The notes beneath the pieces are model-generated. The model made no database searches. It was not told where the DNA came from and saw nothing but the letters and a program-made list of their open reading frames with translations. From positions 17,190,501 to 17,254,500 of the forward strand of contig JAPYXD010000752.1 in NCBI GenBank assembly GCA_030998225.1: a stretch of 64,000 nucleotides of DNA, in the 5' to 3' direction. The position numbers were made by a program, and so were the translations under genes. The stretch is from Diplolepis rosae. Its lineage: Eukaryota > Arthropoda > Insecta > Hymenoptera > Diplolepididae. Every line of letters begins with the position of its first letter. Positions within the stretch are counted from its first letter, which is position 1. Below, piece by piece: positions 43,847-55,639 of the stretch.

Positions 43847-44385
43847 TTAAGGCTTAAACCCCTTTTCATCTGTGCTTCTTTTAGCTCTTTTGTTTTCGGT
43901 TTTGTATTTTTGTGTTGTTTCTGTGTTTTTTCGGGTTCCTTGTGTTTTTCGTGTTTTTGTGTTTTGTAAATATATCTCAACGATCGTGCCATGCTCTAAG
44001 TCAGTGAAATGATTAGTATTAAAATCTTTTTGTCTCTTTGTTTTTATGTTTTTGTGATTTTGTGTTGGTTCTGTGTTTTTCAGGTTTTTGTGTTTTTTGT
44101 GTTTTTTTGTGATCCAAAATATTTTTCAACGAGTGTCGTGCTCTAGACCAGTAAAAGTGATCTGTGGTTTTTTAGTGTTTTCTGTGTTTTTTTTGGTGTT
44201 CCCTGTATTGACAACCGCAAACTCACACGAGCGCAAAAGGAAATTTTATTGCCAAAAACTGAAACTCCTCTGTGGTGGACCTGTCGTCCAGCACTAGGCC
44301 TTTACGTTTCATGAGTTTTTTACCAAAGTTTTATGCATGGTTTGCTGAACTATTTCAAAAAAGAAAAAAAAACAAAACAAAAAAA

Positions 44386-45128
44386 TACGTTAGTCTTAAC
44401 TTATTGAATGGCTCAGGGGTTGCATGCATTTCAGCTTTTAATTATTTATTGTTAAGGTTTATATTCTAAGGCATTCTGGACACCCTTAATGTTAAAAAAA
44501 AAACAATCTGGCACTGAAGAGGGCCCACATTTGTGGCCGGAACGTTTGCCTATTGAAATTTGATGTTTTCCACCACCTAAAAGGTTGGAAAAAAGGAACT
44601 GACCCCATGCCAATTCAATTATCATAGATTTAACTAAAATACTTTTCTTGTTTATGGGACTCTCTTGATAAATGTACTTAAAGCATACTTAGGTTTTAAA
44701 AATAATTTAAAAGAGTAGTTTTGAAATCCTAAAAACCCTGCATAAAATTTCATACTGATGAGAGAAATTTTTAGGAAAATTTTAACTAATACGTCACAAT
44801 AAACTACTTTTAGTAAAGGCTACTATAAATTTGATTAGTTTGACTAAGGTGGTATGGTTAATTTATATGAGGAAAATGAATCCCTTTTCAATGCAAGAGG
44901 TCTCCTTCATTTCAATAATATTGAATAAAATTTGGTGCTTGTAGAAAATATTTGATAGAAAAATATTAAAATTGCATGCACGAGATAATGTTGCTAAACC
45001 TTTTTTGCAACTCTTTTGCATTGGAAATACTAAAAATTTAAATATGTTTTAATTCGGCTTTTTTGTAGGGTAAGATAAGTTCCTCTAAAATTAGGAAATG
45101 AAGACAAAAAATTGTAAATTAGCTCCAA
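44386..45128. other. No gene seen
   Basis: AT-rich intergenic DNA downstream of UQCRQ. CCACATTTGTGGCC near 44523 is a small dyad that recurs in part near 43250. Confidence 0.35.
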
Positions 45129-45134
45129 TTTATT
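45129..45134 (-). terminator. Poly(A) signal AATAAA of UQCRQ
   Basis: AATAAA on the minus strand 31 bases after the UQCRQ stop. Confidence 0.6.
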
Positions 45135-45165
45135 TTAGGAATCTTACACAAAGTTGTAGAAGAAA

Positions 45166-45795
45166 TTATTCATCGTTTTCATACATCTTCGGATCTTTAC
45201 GATTGTATTTTTCATTCGTTTTCTTCCCCCAGATGTAAACAAATGCACTAATTATGAAACCTGATAAAAAATATAATAATTCTAATTAAAAACATACTTG
45301 GTTTAGAAGCTTCCTGGACACTTATAAAAGCCTTGATCATAACAATTTTTACAACATAATTGTACAAAAAATTGAGTAAACAATTTTCCAATCACCTTTA
45401 TATGATTTAAAGAAAAAGTCATTCTTCGTGTGCAAAACAAAATTAATAAAATTAATCGAATTTTTTTTACTTTGAGTGGAAATGCATAAACATATAATAA
45501 TACGAATACACTATAGACATCATTCAATTAAAAACTGAAAACATCATTGAGTAAGACGATATTTACACATTAAAGAACAATTTGATTTGATTTGAAATGT
45601 TTGTAGCGTTTACTGCGAATTTATTAAATATTTTTTACCCGGAGCTACTACTGGAAGTTGTTTCAAGAGCCGATAAAAAGAATTTGAGGTTCCAGGGTTC
45701 ACAGATTTCGTCCAAGTCTTCTGTTCGTACGGTGAAAGAGTATAAACTAAAATCCTTCGAATCCGAATCGGCAAATTACCAAATTGTACACCCAT
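45166..45795 (-). CDS. UQCRQ: Cytochrome b-c1 complex subunit 8 (UQCRQ/QCR8)
   Basis: Two exons: 45795-45639 and 45260-45166 (TAA at 45166-45168), joined in phase 1 with GT...AG sites, giving 83 aa. The animal protein has about 82. MGVQFGNLPIRIRRILVYTL and SPYEQKTW match the conserved N-terminus (G-x-F-G-N-L...Y-x-LSP-x-EQ). Exon 2 adds the single membrane helix GFIISAFVYIWG, and the C-terminus DPKMYENDE matches the family ending NP-x-YEND. It is a small subunit of respiratory complex III in the inner mitochondrial membrane, contacting cytochrome b. The intron is 378 bp. It lies 495 bp downstream of the SLIMP stop on the same strand. I am confident in the identity. Confidence 0.93.
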
Positions 45796-46233
45796 TCTGT
45801 AGTTTGAAATAAATTCTTTCTTCCAAGTAGTATTCGGTTTATGTCAACGCATTCAAGTAAGAGCTGATTCAAGCAATTAGTTTCGACCTGATGAGCACTT
45901 CATTTCAGCGACTAAAAAAAATGAATGATTGACAGCTTCGTTAGGTTTGTGTATCTCGTAATGGAAAATACCTTTTCTGTCCCACCAGATGCATCTAATA
46001 AAACTTTCTTTTAATTTCTAATAGATTAATGAAGAGCACTATTTCAAATGAATATACTTTGAAATGTACGCTTCAGAAGCCTAAAGTTCAAAATTTCTTA
46101 AATATGTGGGCAGAACAAAGAATTACGAATTCTACTAAGTATTAAAAGTATTAAATATTTAGCACATTTTTTTCGTAATAGGATTATAGTTATTATGATT
46201 TTTAACTCAAGCAAAATGTAGAAACAGAAATAT

Positions 46234-46239
46234 TTTATT
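46234..46239 (-). terminator. Poly(A) signal AATAAA of SLIMP
   Basis: AATAAA on the minus strand about 51 bases after the SLIMP stop codon. Confidence 0.55.
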
Positions 46240-46290
46240 TCAAAGTAGTACAATCTATTTCACAACAGACATAATTGACTACTACTAACA

Positions 46291-48500
46291 TCAAATTCCT
46301 CCTCCAGGCATGCATTTTCGAATACACTCCGGAATTTCTAATCTTTTTGGATTCTGTTCCAACAAACAGGCAAGTAATCTTGGAACCGAGAGTACAGTAC
46401 CAGAAATCACTGCTGGGAAATTTCTACCATCTTTTGTTTGGTATGCGATCAGTAAACGTTTGCTAAGAAAGTCTCCACATGCAGATACGAATCCAACTTC
46501 GACATATTGTTGACTAAAACTAGACCAAAGTTCAATAGACACTCGAAGACTCTCCCAAGGTCTCAGTTCAAATGCAGGTCTCATTACAATTCTATAATGA
46601 ATTCCGATATTATCATAAATTTGTATAACTTTCTGTAGAAGCTTTTCAAATTCAACTTTGTATTCTTCGCTTCCAGATTCTGTGACCATGGCAAAACCAT
46701 GCGCAGCAGATGATTGACAAACAGTAAAGAGACCAACAGGTACCAAATCATCGGGAAAAGGCGTGTATTGTCTCCCAGTTGTAAAGTATCTCAGAGGAAA
46801 GTTTTTCGGATTGATTAACTGCTTGGTATGCATTGCAAGAAAGGATATAAGACTAGCACCACCAACAAGATGAATTCGACTTGATGGATTTTTGTCAGGT
46901 TCGACATCTGTCAAGATGAAAGATTCTCTGAAATCTTCGTGATCCAATCCGGTGCCTTCTACTATGACACTGCGACTGAAGTCTGAACCTGGAAGCAAAT
47001 TAAAGCAGATTTAAAAATACATACTTGTTACTTCACTTTTCTTTGAATTCACAGAAGAAATAATAGGAATAGTTCTTTAAATTATACACTGAAAAAACGG
47101 ATATTGAAATATTGTATATCAACCCATAACTAATATCTTTTCTTCAATATACAAGATATTAATAGGCAATATTGGTTTATATAAAAATTTATAATCTGCG
47201 ATACATTAATCTATTTATATCTAAGGTACTGAAAATAGCGCTACAATGTGGAGTGAAAACAGAAGCAAGCTTTCCGGAAAAATTCAGAGCCAGTCTTTAG
47301 TAAGACGCCAGAAAATATGATCCTTGCTTTGTTGATATCGCGAGCATTTGTGACTTATACGTTGGTTTTTCGGAATTATATTCCGTTAAACTTTCTAATA
47401 GGGCTATTAATTTTATACGAAATTAAGAGATTTCGAATTCTCGAATTTATGAGCTTCGTAGTATATAATTTAAGAATTATAAGATTCGAAGTTTTATAAT
47501 ATGCACTGTCAAGGATTTTTAGAATACATCGCTTGGACTTTTATATAGTTTGGGCTTTATAGTTGATTTTCGACTACTTGGAGTGAAAGTGAGTTAATAT
47601 AGACTGTAAAATAAGTTTTAGATTGATATGTTTCATTTTTTTCAGGAACAGGAAATATTTGTTTCTTTCAAATTAAAAAATTCACGGCTCTTTCAGTCAA
47701 ATAATTGAAAAACGAAGATAAATTGACTTGGACTTGAACATCTAGATATCTCCCATATTTGAAACATTCGTAATCAACTAATTATTACCTGCAACTCTTA
47801 TCATATTTTCGCCGAGAATTTCTCCACAGAATCCAAGAGCACCAAGTTCGAAAAACGCAGCTTCGTTGCAGAGATAATAATGCAATGGATTCTTATATTC
47901 TAAAACTCCTAGAGATTTTCCAATGTCAAGATGACTTTTCCTTTCCTTTTCTGGAGGATTAGGAGGTTCACCTACGATTTTTAAAACCATGGGAGCCTCT
48001 TTTGGCGTTTCGTCGTCGAGTTCGTTGGGTAATTTAAGTGCTCTGAGGACAACTGTATCCTGAAGATCCCAAAGTGCATCCTTGACAATTTTTAAATCTT
48101 GCTTCAAAACTTTTGCCTGCGTTTTTAGAGCCATTATTTCCTTTTCTTCTTCTTGAGTCAGTTCCGTCTTCTTTTTTAGATTTTCCATTCGAATACTGAC
48201 CTCACTTCGCCGATTTTCTAATGCCCATCTGTTCGCTTCTATATATTTGTAAAACTCCCATGTTTCTTTAATTTCTTGAGGATCTACTTTCATCCCTCGT
48301 AAAGTGAGCTCCCGCTTCAATTTATCTAAATCCTTAAATCTTTTGTCAAAATCGAGGTGCGGAATGAGATAAGCAAATGTTTCGGTAGCTTTATTTCCAG
48401 GAACAAAAAGGACAGAACCATAATTTCTGGAAAATGGAGATACTTTAAGAGACTTCAATAAATCGGGAAAGAGCCTGACTCTATTTAGAATACGTGTCAT
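46291..48500 (-). CDS. Slimp: SLIMP, seryl-tRNA synthetase-like insect mitochondrial protein
   Basis: Exons 48500-47789 and 46988-46291 join in phase 1 (GCA-G/GT-TCA) to give 469 aa. Residues 1-25 (MTRILNRVRLFPDLLKSLKV) are basic and hydrophobic with no acid, a mitochondrial presequence. Residues about 85-150 form the long coiled-coil arm of SerRS (ENRRSEVSIRMENLKKK... onward). The rest is a class II synthetase fold: GKSLGVLEYKNPLHYYL, LPLRYFTTGRQY-like motif 2 area, LWSSFSQQYVEVGFVSACGD and a C-terminal motif-3-like stretch LSVPRLLACLLEQN, where catalytic Arg and dimer features of real SerRS are altered. In Drosophila the protein is mitochondrial, does not charge tRNA and partners mitochondrial SerRS. 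Upstream in-frame Met codons at 48602 and 48570 exist but lie inside ZNF593 and would spoil the presequence. Confidence 0.9.
48390..48395 (-). terminator. AATAAA inside SLIMP, possible ZNF593 poly(A) signal
   Basis: The first AATAAA after the ZNF593 stop (about 130 bases on) falls within SLIMP codons for Gly-Asn-Lys. If used it would end ZNF593 mRNA inside the next gene; it may equally be chance. Confidence 0.3.
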
Positions 48501-48525
48501 TTTTTTGCGGAACTGTATATATTTC

Positions 48526-50646
48526 TTAACTTTCTGTCTTTTGAACTTTCGCTTGTATTTCGGTATTATCATCAAATGTATTTTTAGAATTCTGGGCCTC
48601 AATCTTCCTCTTTTTTGGCATAAGGAAATTTCCTTTTCCTGCAGCTCGCTCAGAATCCTCGATTGAGTATGGATCTTCTTCTAGGGCCTTTAGTCTGCGT
48701 TTGTGCACTTTAGTGGCAAAATGATTCTCCAAAGCTCTCTGATTTATAAAGTACCTCCTAAAAAAAGAAGTCAGTTCTTGTAAATATGTAAATAACTTTA
48801 GATGCTAGAAAATAGGTGTATTAATTAATTTATTTTAGAATTTGCTAAACGTCCAGAATTCGCTAATTTTCATACTTTAATAATATGTATATATGATCAA
48901 CCAATCCAAATTATCAAGCCCTACTGCGAAAAAAGCGTGTTTATTTTCGATTTGTATTTCAATATTAATTGTGAAACATTTTAAACACAAAAATACAAAC
49001 TTTATTAGATTTATGAAGAAATTAAATTCGCGGAATATTTAAACTTGAAAACATTTTTATCCAAAATAATTAAATTCTTGAAAATTCTAATTAAAAAATA
49101 TTTAATGTTTTAGAAACTTTTCTCAATTCGCTTAAAAATTTAGAATTTTGAAAGAACTATAAATTACATATTTAATATGATTATTTATTTTGAATTTTCA
49201 CAAATTACTTGAAAATTCTAAATGAATATTTTCACACTATCATCATTATAAAATCTCTTATACTAAAATTAACAATATAACTTGAATCCGTGAATTGAAG
49301 TTAAAAGAAGAATAAACATGAATAAAAATATAAAGAATATAAAGAAGCAGTTATTTGGATTTGAAATTATCAATATTTAATAAAAGTTATTTAAATAATA
49401 TTTTTGTAATAAAAAAGTCAATTAGCGTGTTCAAATCATTAATCAATTTGTATTGAATTGTAATTACTTCGAAACAGATGATAAATCTTAATTTGTGATA
49501 TGGATATTCTTACGGCTAAAAATTTAAAGCTTGTTAATTTTAAGGAATGATAACATTTTAATTTATTTATCAAAATATTTGTTTTTAAACAAGTGTTTTA
49601 CAGACCTGTATTAAAATTTGAGTCTGGGTGTCGTAATTGGAATTTGATATCTATTTCGTTGTTACTACTTGTTTATGATGTAGGCATACTTGTATAAGCT
49701 GTATTATATGTTGCATAAATTTGCAAATTTTTCGAAATACTGACATAAAACTCAATTTTTAACTTCAGAAAAAAGTAAAAACATATTAACGCAACATTAA
49801 ATTGTTGAATACAAGGTAAATATCAGATTAGAAACTTATCCACTAGTAGCAAAAAATGATGGTTGAATTTGGAGGTTAAAATTTTTTCCAACAGATAAAT
49901 CTATTTTTTATTTAAGATAAAAAATAAATTCACTCCAAATTTCAAATTGCTAATTACAGGGCCTGTAACTTGTTTTGATTTGTTTAAAAATATATAATTT
50001 GTAATAAATTTATATATTCAGTAAAAACAGGTTGATCAGTCGTTTCGCATTTGAAAAATAAAGATATAAGTATATGCTTATAACCTTATATGACAATACT
50101 GAAAAATCATGAAGCATTGAGCAAATGCTTCTAAAATAATGTGTAATTTATTTTCAAACAATTTTTGATCAAATAAAAGCTTTGAAAAAAATGTTATTTA
50201 ACCCCTTTTGTCATACTACCCTCTAAATAATAAGTTAAAACATTAAAATAATTAAATAATGATAAGGTAAGTTTAAAAGAATGTGAAAATGCAAAACACT
50301 TACGCGCAATGAAGACAATAATACTGGGCAGCACCAGGCCTATCCAAATCAACTTCTTGATTCAGAAGTTGTTTTGCATTCTCCTCTTTCAAATCATTGT
50401 CAATCTACGGGAAAAGAAATTCTATTTATCAGCTTCTTTTAAAGAACGAATAAAAATATAAAAAATCCCAAAGCTGAAGCAAGCCATGGTTTGTACGACA
50501 ATTATGTCAATTTAATCGACCACGTGCGCGACAGGTTAAGTTTTCTTCTACTTTACCTCATCAAGATCCTTCTTCCTTCGTTTTGTCCTCCAACCTTTTT
50601 TCAAGTGTGTGTCTCCCCTGTGATACTTTTTACGTTTGTAAACCAT
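48526..50646 (-). CDS. ZNF593: ZNF593/Bud20 homologue, ribosome export zinc finger protein
   Basis: Three exons: 50646-50557, 50404-50304 and 48757-48526, giving 140 aa. Phases agree (30 codons; then GC/G). The start [18 protein letters not shown] and [10 protein letters not shown] is the basic N-terminus of the family. One C2H2 finger runs YYCLHCARYFI to [10 protein letters not shown], with C60, C63, H76 and H82 (C-x2-C-x12-H-x5-H, the long His spacing of this family). [20 protein letters not shown] after it is the diagnostic tail. Yeast Bud20 is a shuttling factor for pre-60S export and human ZNF593 is its homologue. The intron between exons 2 and 3 is 1.5 kb and AT-rich. Its stop is 25 bases before the SLIMP start. 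Confidence 0.92.
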
Positions 50647-52840
50647 GCCGATCTTGCGAAAATATGTGAGAGTATAATATAAAATCGATTATCTGAAGTA
50701 CAATCGGTATCATCTCATATTATCTATACAGGCAGAAGCAGCAAATGTGGCAAACATTGATAAATTTGTTGCTGCGTTGCCAGTGCCAGACACACGGAGA
50801 GAAATTATGGAATTGGCATGTTAAAATTATGGTACACTATGGTACATGTTTACAAGACGCTTGCGCGGCGCGAAATTCAAATTAATGTGTCTTCAAATAC
50901 TACAAAGTTTAATATTTTTCATAAATAAAATGCTAATAACTTTTTGTTAATAAATATAATAATATTATGTTTTAATAAAACTGTTATAATAATAATTATA
51001 AGACAGTTTCTACTTTTTCAAGTCTTTGTATTTTGTAACATTTACTTAAAGTAACTCTTATTAAAGAACAATTTTTTTTATATAACAGCTTATAATATAT
51101 AAAAAGCAAGTATAATATGTAATTGTCTTTGGAATGTCTTTATGTAAATCTCATGAAAATTAATTCTACTCAGCCTTCATTTAAAAAAATGATTGATTGG
51201 TCAAACATGCTTCATATAGGGCAAAAAGCAATTCTCATTAGATAATGGCTATTCTGCTTTTGTATTCATTTCATTACGGTTAAATGAAAAATAAAAAATA
51301 GAAATATTTTAAAATTATGGTATATTTAAGAGGTATGATACACGAGGGATGGTACATGGTACTAGAGTCAAAATTATGGTACGATTACATAATTATAGTA
51401 CGGTCTGGTAACGCTGATCAATCGTGTCGTAGAGTCGTAAAATTTCATAGAACTTTGGCCCGATGAAATGTTTCATGAAATTTTTGAAAGTTTCCAATAG
51501 AAGCGGGAAAATTCAAATTTAAATTCAAAAAGTAGCGACACTTTTTTAGCCCAAAATGCATTAGCGTTGGGTCTCCTTATACTATTGTTCTATGATTTAT
51601 ATATACATAGTTATAAAATATATCGGAATTTTTTTTTCATCATCCAAACCAAAAGTAGTCCATCTATATCCTTTTTTATCTTCTCTAACGTTACCCAAAT
51701 TTTTAAAACAAAATTATATTCGTTTTTTAACGTAAAAATCTGAAATCAGTAAAATTTACTAATTGTTTCGTATCTCGCATAGTCTGACTGGAAAAAAATG
51801 CTATTTTCGTTAATTTGCATGTGAATTAACTTATTCCAAATTTTTTATATTTTAACCATAAATCTTAGAAAGTGAACCTGGTTGCTGACATGAATAATTT
51901 GCTAACTCCCTAAGTATTGCATGTTCTCAAGCTGGGAAATTTTAATTTTGGTGCCCTACAGCTAAAAAACCTCCCAAAACTGGAGTCATGACTCGCTAAT
52001 ATTATTTTTGAACGGTAACACGAATAAGAATATTACCAAAAATATAATGGGCCAATAAATTAGTTTAGAATTTATGAGAATTTTGTTATGTTTTGTCCTA
52101 TCAAACGTGTTAAACAATTAAAATGAATTCATACAGCATTATAAAATTATCTTTTAATATTTCAATTGTATTCAGATTTTATAGTCAACTTCTATCTGCA
52201 GAAATTGTAAACTCTTGACTTGACCTCAAAGTGTGTAAATTATTGTATGAAAATCTTACATTTTTGGATTAAAATATATGTTTTCATGTTCTCCTCTCAT
52301 TTCTACTTCAGCTATCTAAATCATTCAAAAATGACAAATCCAAAGCACCTGGTTTAGAATTACTTCACATTAGTGTTTATAGTTATAGAGATAATATGAA
52401 TATAATTTTGATTTAAGATTTTTAATATTCAATTTGTTTAATTCAAAATAAACCCAACCTCAAATTTCGAAAATATAATATATTGAGAGTGAAACTATTC
52501 TTAGGTTCTTCTTTATTTATAAATATATTTATATAAATTTAACTACAAAAGTATTATAAATATTGATAAATAATTATCTGAAACATAAGTTCTTTAAATT
52601 CTCGTTATATTCTTAAAATTTCCTAATATTCTCGGTTATATTACTTAAACTTAAATTCTCGAGAATTACAGAACTCTACCCAATATATACCGACAGAGCA
52701 CTCTTTCCAAAAAATTCCGTGAGATCGCGCCACAGAGTCTATTCAAATTTTGTAATCTTATATTGGACCCCTATCATTTCTCCCAATTATTTTACCCCTT
52801 AGAAAAAATCTGCTTTTCTAACCGTCCCAGGAAAAAGTAG
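50647..52840. other. Intergenic region between divergent ZNF593 and ARID2
   Basis: AT-rich, head-to-head spacer of 2.2 kb up to the ARID2 CpG block. A short open stretch at 50732-50822 (AEAANVANIDKFVAALPVPD) follows a good acceptor, but it ends in a stop and has no partner exon. Bidirectional promoter use is possible near 50650-50880 for ZNF593 only. Confidence 0.4.
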
Positions 52841-52844
52841 CTGT

Positions 52845-53578
52845 GTATCTACATGGACGGACTGCACGTCCTGGATTATCATCGAGTCCGCGCGCGCCAA
52901 TAACGTCGTCCGGCGGAAGCGCTACTGCGTCTTTGTTGTCGCCGCCGCGTCCCGATAGAGAGAGCGCCAACCCGCACGGGAAACTGTCTACCTCGTTCCG
53001 CGCCGCTTCACCAATGGATGCCTGGCCGCTGGTGCCGCCATTTTGATATACGGTCGCACGTCAAGCGTTCGCTCCTCAACAACGCGTTTCGTAAACTCGG
53101 AAATTTATCGCGTCTCTGTGTATCCGCGTTCGCCTTCCATCCAAGGCTTAGCGATCATTTCGCTGCCCTGCAAATGACCTCGGTCCCTTCTTAGCGCGTG
53201 GGATCGTCCCTCTGTGAGTCTCGCTGACAAGTGACAGGTGAATCGATCGTGCTCCGACCCGCAACCCTGTGCTCCTGTGCCACTGTGCGTTCTCGACTCG
53301 CTCGCTTACTCGTTTCCTTGCAGTTTTCTCTCCCGCCTCCCCCTCCCCTTACTACACGTCCGTTACTCAGTTTTCGGGACCGCGCGGACCCGGAAAACTC
53401 ACCGCCACTGGACTAGACCTTTCAGAGACAACTCGATGTCGACGGTCCTTAACCTCCTGCCGACCCCGTGTCACAGTCCGCACTCCGCGGTCTCGCCGCC
53501 ACCTAAATGCGACCCCATGCGCCACCCCGGCCTCTAATCCCGCCGAGTGACCTGCAAGTTCCACCCTGGCCCGGGAAC
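52845..53578 (+). promoter_or_regulatory. CpG-rich promoter and 5' UTR of ARID2
   Basis: This is the most GC- and CpG-rich block of any length in the window and ends directly at the ARID2 start codon. GTGCCGCCATTTTG at about 53031-53044 resembles a YY1/Pho site (GCCGCCATNTTG). There is no TATA box at a sensible distance. Open frames in it (52843-53550) are side effects of base composition. Confidence 0.6.
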
Positions 53579-55639
53579 ATGGCCAAGTTCCTGAACAAAG
53601 ATCCCGTCACCTACGAGCGCGAGCGAGAAAGCTTCCTCAAGGATCTCCACCATTTCCACGAAACCAGAGGGTAAGTCCAAGTTGTATTCTTTAGTTTCTT
53701 CAAGGACAGTTTTTTTTTAATGTGGGTGCATTTTTAAGAGGAAGAAGATTTTTGTCTTTTAACTCTTATCTTTTTGTGCGGAATCGACAATGTCGAGGCG
53801 TCTGTATCGACCGACGAGTTTTGAGGTTAGGTATAGCGGTTGTACTTCCGAGCGTCAAGGGAAGAGATGAGTTTGTTTACTTTTGTCGGCACCTATTATA
53901 ATTTTCACTTGCTGTGTATCAATTGATAGTTTTTCATTTTTCCTAGTTCTCGGTACATTATTTAAGTATTACTTTTTCGGGGAAATGGGAACGAGAAAAT
54001 GGCTGCAGTCTGCGAGGTTTCGCTGTCAATTCTACAGTTCTTTTCGAAATCCACTATTGTTATTTCCATGCAAAAATAATATAGAGTTATTGCTTTTAGC
54101 TATCAATCTGTTTCAGAATGTTTTTTTTTTGCTTTCTAAAATATATTTTTTTACAAACGTAGTAGATGTAGAAGGAGAATAATAGTAGAGTGATGCTGAT
54201 GGCGAGGGGAAGGAGAAATTTATAATCGGTTTGATTCTTCAGAGATTGTTTTTTTTTTGTTGATCAAAGGTTAACTAACTCAAAAAGGATTTTCAATCCC
54301 AGACACATCTTAAAACTAATTACTCTCACGTATAATTTATTTTTAAGTATCTTGCAATAGTAATTTTTATTTTATATTAAATTTGGAGGAAAAAATATTC
54401 AAGACGAGGATTTAAAATTAATATAAAGAGAAGAATAGATGGGTTTTTTATAGTCATTCTTTATTTTTCATCCACCCACATAAAAAGTCTATAATATATA
54501 CTAAAATAAAAGAACACAATTGAAAGCAATTTAGACACATTAATAAAAATTAACGTTAAAATTTTTGTTTTAGTAATCTCTAAACATTGTATCACTGTTG
54601 AAAATTTTCGGGGTAAATTGCTTGAATTTTTATCAACATTTTCGAATTCATATAGAAACGCCTTTTTGACTTCAAAGTCTGAGACTTTTGGCAGTCCATT
54701 TTTTGCGATTACAAATTTAAATGATGTTAATTCAATCAATATTTTGATAAAATGTATAGAGAAACAATAAAGATTTTCCATGAAGCCTTGATATTCATAT
54801 ATTGACCTTGGCTTCTAATCATAAACAATTTATAAGAATTTTAATATGTGATACATTTTAATTCTAATTATCTACATAATTATAACCACTGATATTAAGT
54901 TTTTCTCAGCGACATATGTCATTTTTTCAATAATATCAAAAATATTTAAAAAGGTTTTAAAATTTAATTTTTATAACAACAAAGTATAATTGTTTTTAAG
55001 GTGATTGCAGACACATGCAATAGTCAATAAAAATTACAATTTCTCCAAAACTTTGGAATTTAAAAATTAAAAGAAAAAAACACGAACCGTAATGGCAATG
55101 CATTATTTAAATTTTAAATCACTACCAGAAGATTAAGTTAACATTCACGTTACCGGAATAACAAAACTAAATTGTGCAGTATTTTTTTAAATCCTATGTA
55201 CGTTATATGAAATAAAAATCATTAATTAAATCTTTTCAACAAAATTTCATATAGCGTTTAGGATACTGAGAATTAAATACCCCTTTGTAAACATTAATTA
55301 TTTTATATTGAAAGTTTCAATTCACTTCTGAAAGGAAAGAGCAGCAAATTTTTTTTCGTTTTGACCTACTTTTTTATTGAGAAGCGATATTTAAGATGGA
55401 AAACTAATTAGTCAACCAAGTAGCGTTGTAACTTATACTTTATCAATCTCAATGCAAATACATTGTGATATCTTTTAAAAAATTGTTTTTTCTTCAAATT
55501 TGAATCATTTGAAATAAAATAATTAAAGTTATTTTCCCTTTGCAGAACGGCTTTCAAGAAGTATCCTAAAATTAGTGGAAAGGAGGTGGATCTTTATTTA
55601 CTCTACGTGCTCGTTACTGCCCATGGAGGATGGATCAAG
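53579..55639 (+). CDS. ARID2: ARID2/BAP170, first two coding exons (3' incomplete)
   Basis: Exon 1 (53579-53670) reads MAKFLNKDPVTYERERESFL and KDLHHFHETRG, then GTAAGT. Exon 2 (55546-55639) reads TAFKKYPKISGKEVDLYLLY and VLVTAHGGWIK, then GTTAGT. The join is in phase 2 (GG/A). These 62 residues are the first half of an ARID DNA-binding domain (helices 1-3) with the very N-terminal placement typical of ARID2/BAP170, the signature subunit of PBAP/PBAF SWI/SNF remodellers in the nucleus. The next exon, expected to begin VNSRNEW or similar, was not found before the window ends, so the following intron is over 8.3 kb. The RFX and zinc-finger parts lie outside. Confidence 0.9.
53671..55545 (+). 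other. First intron of ARID2
   Basis: AT-rich intron of 1,875 bp with GTAAGT donor and TTTGCAG acceptor. No repeat or ORF worth calling. Confidence 0.6.

Larger units (their letters stand above)
41546..44385. mobile_element. Giant palindrome with two elements in its centre
   Basis: The outer arms are 41546-42095 and 43851-44385, inverse over about 540 bp. Shared landmarks: CAAACCATGCATAAAA, GACGACAGGTCCACCACAG, GCACGACGATCGTTGAGATA-like and GATGAAAAGGGGTTTAAGCC. The arms are largely repeats of AAACACAAAAA. They abut at GTTTAAGCC-TTAA-GGCTTAAAC, where two TTAA-flanked elements are inserted in tandem. The left outer end meets the Gypsy LTR exactly at 41545/41546. Confidence 0.8.

Noticed and set aside
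48501..48602. Longer SLIMP starting at Met 48602
   Set aside because: The extension overlaps ZNF593 coding sequence in another frame and precedes the evident mitochondrial presequence.
50732..50822. Possible exon AEAANVANIDKFVAALPVPD after a good acceptor
   Set aside because: It ends in a stop with no upstream exon on the plus strand and matches nothing I know.
52843..53550. Several overlapping Pro/Ser/Arg-rich frames before ARID2
   Set aside because: They lie in the CpG-rich 5' UTR, overlap each other in all frames and are compositional.
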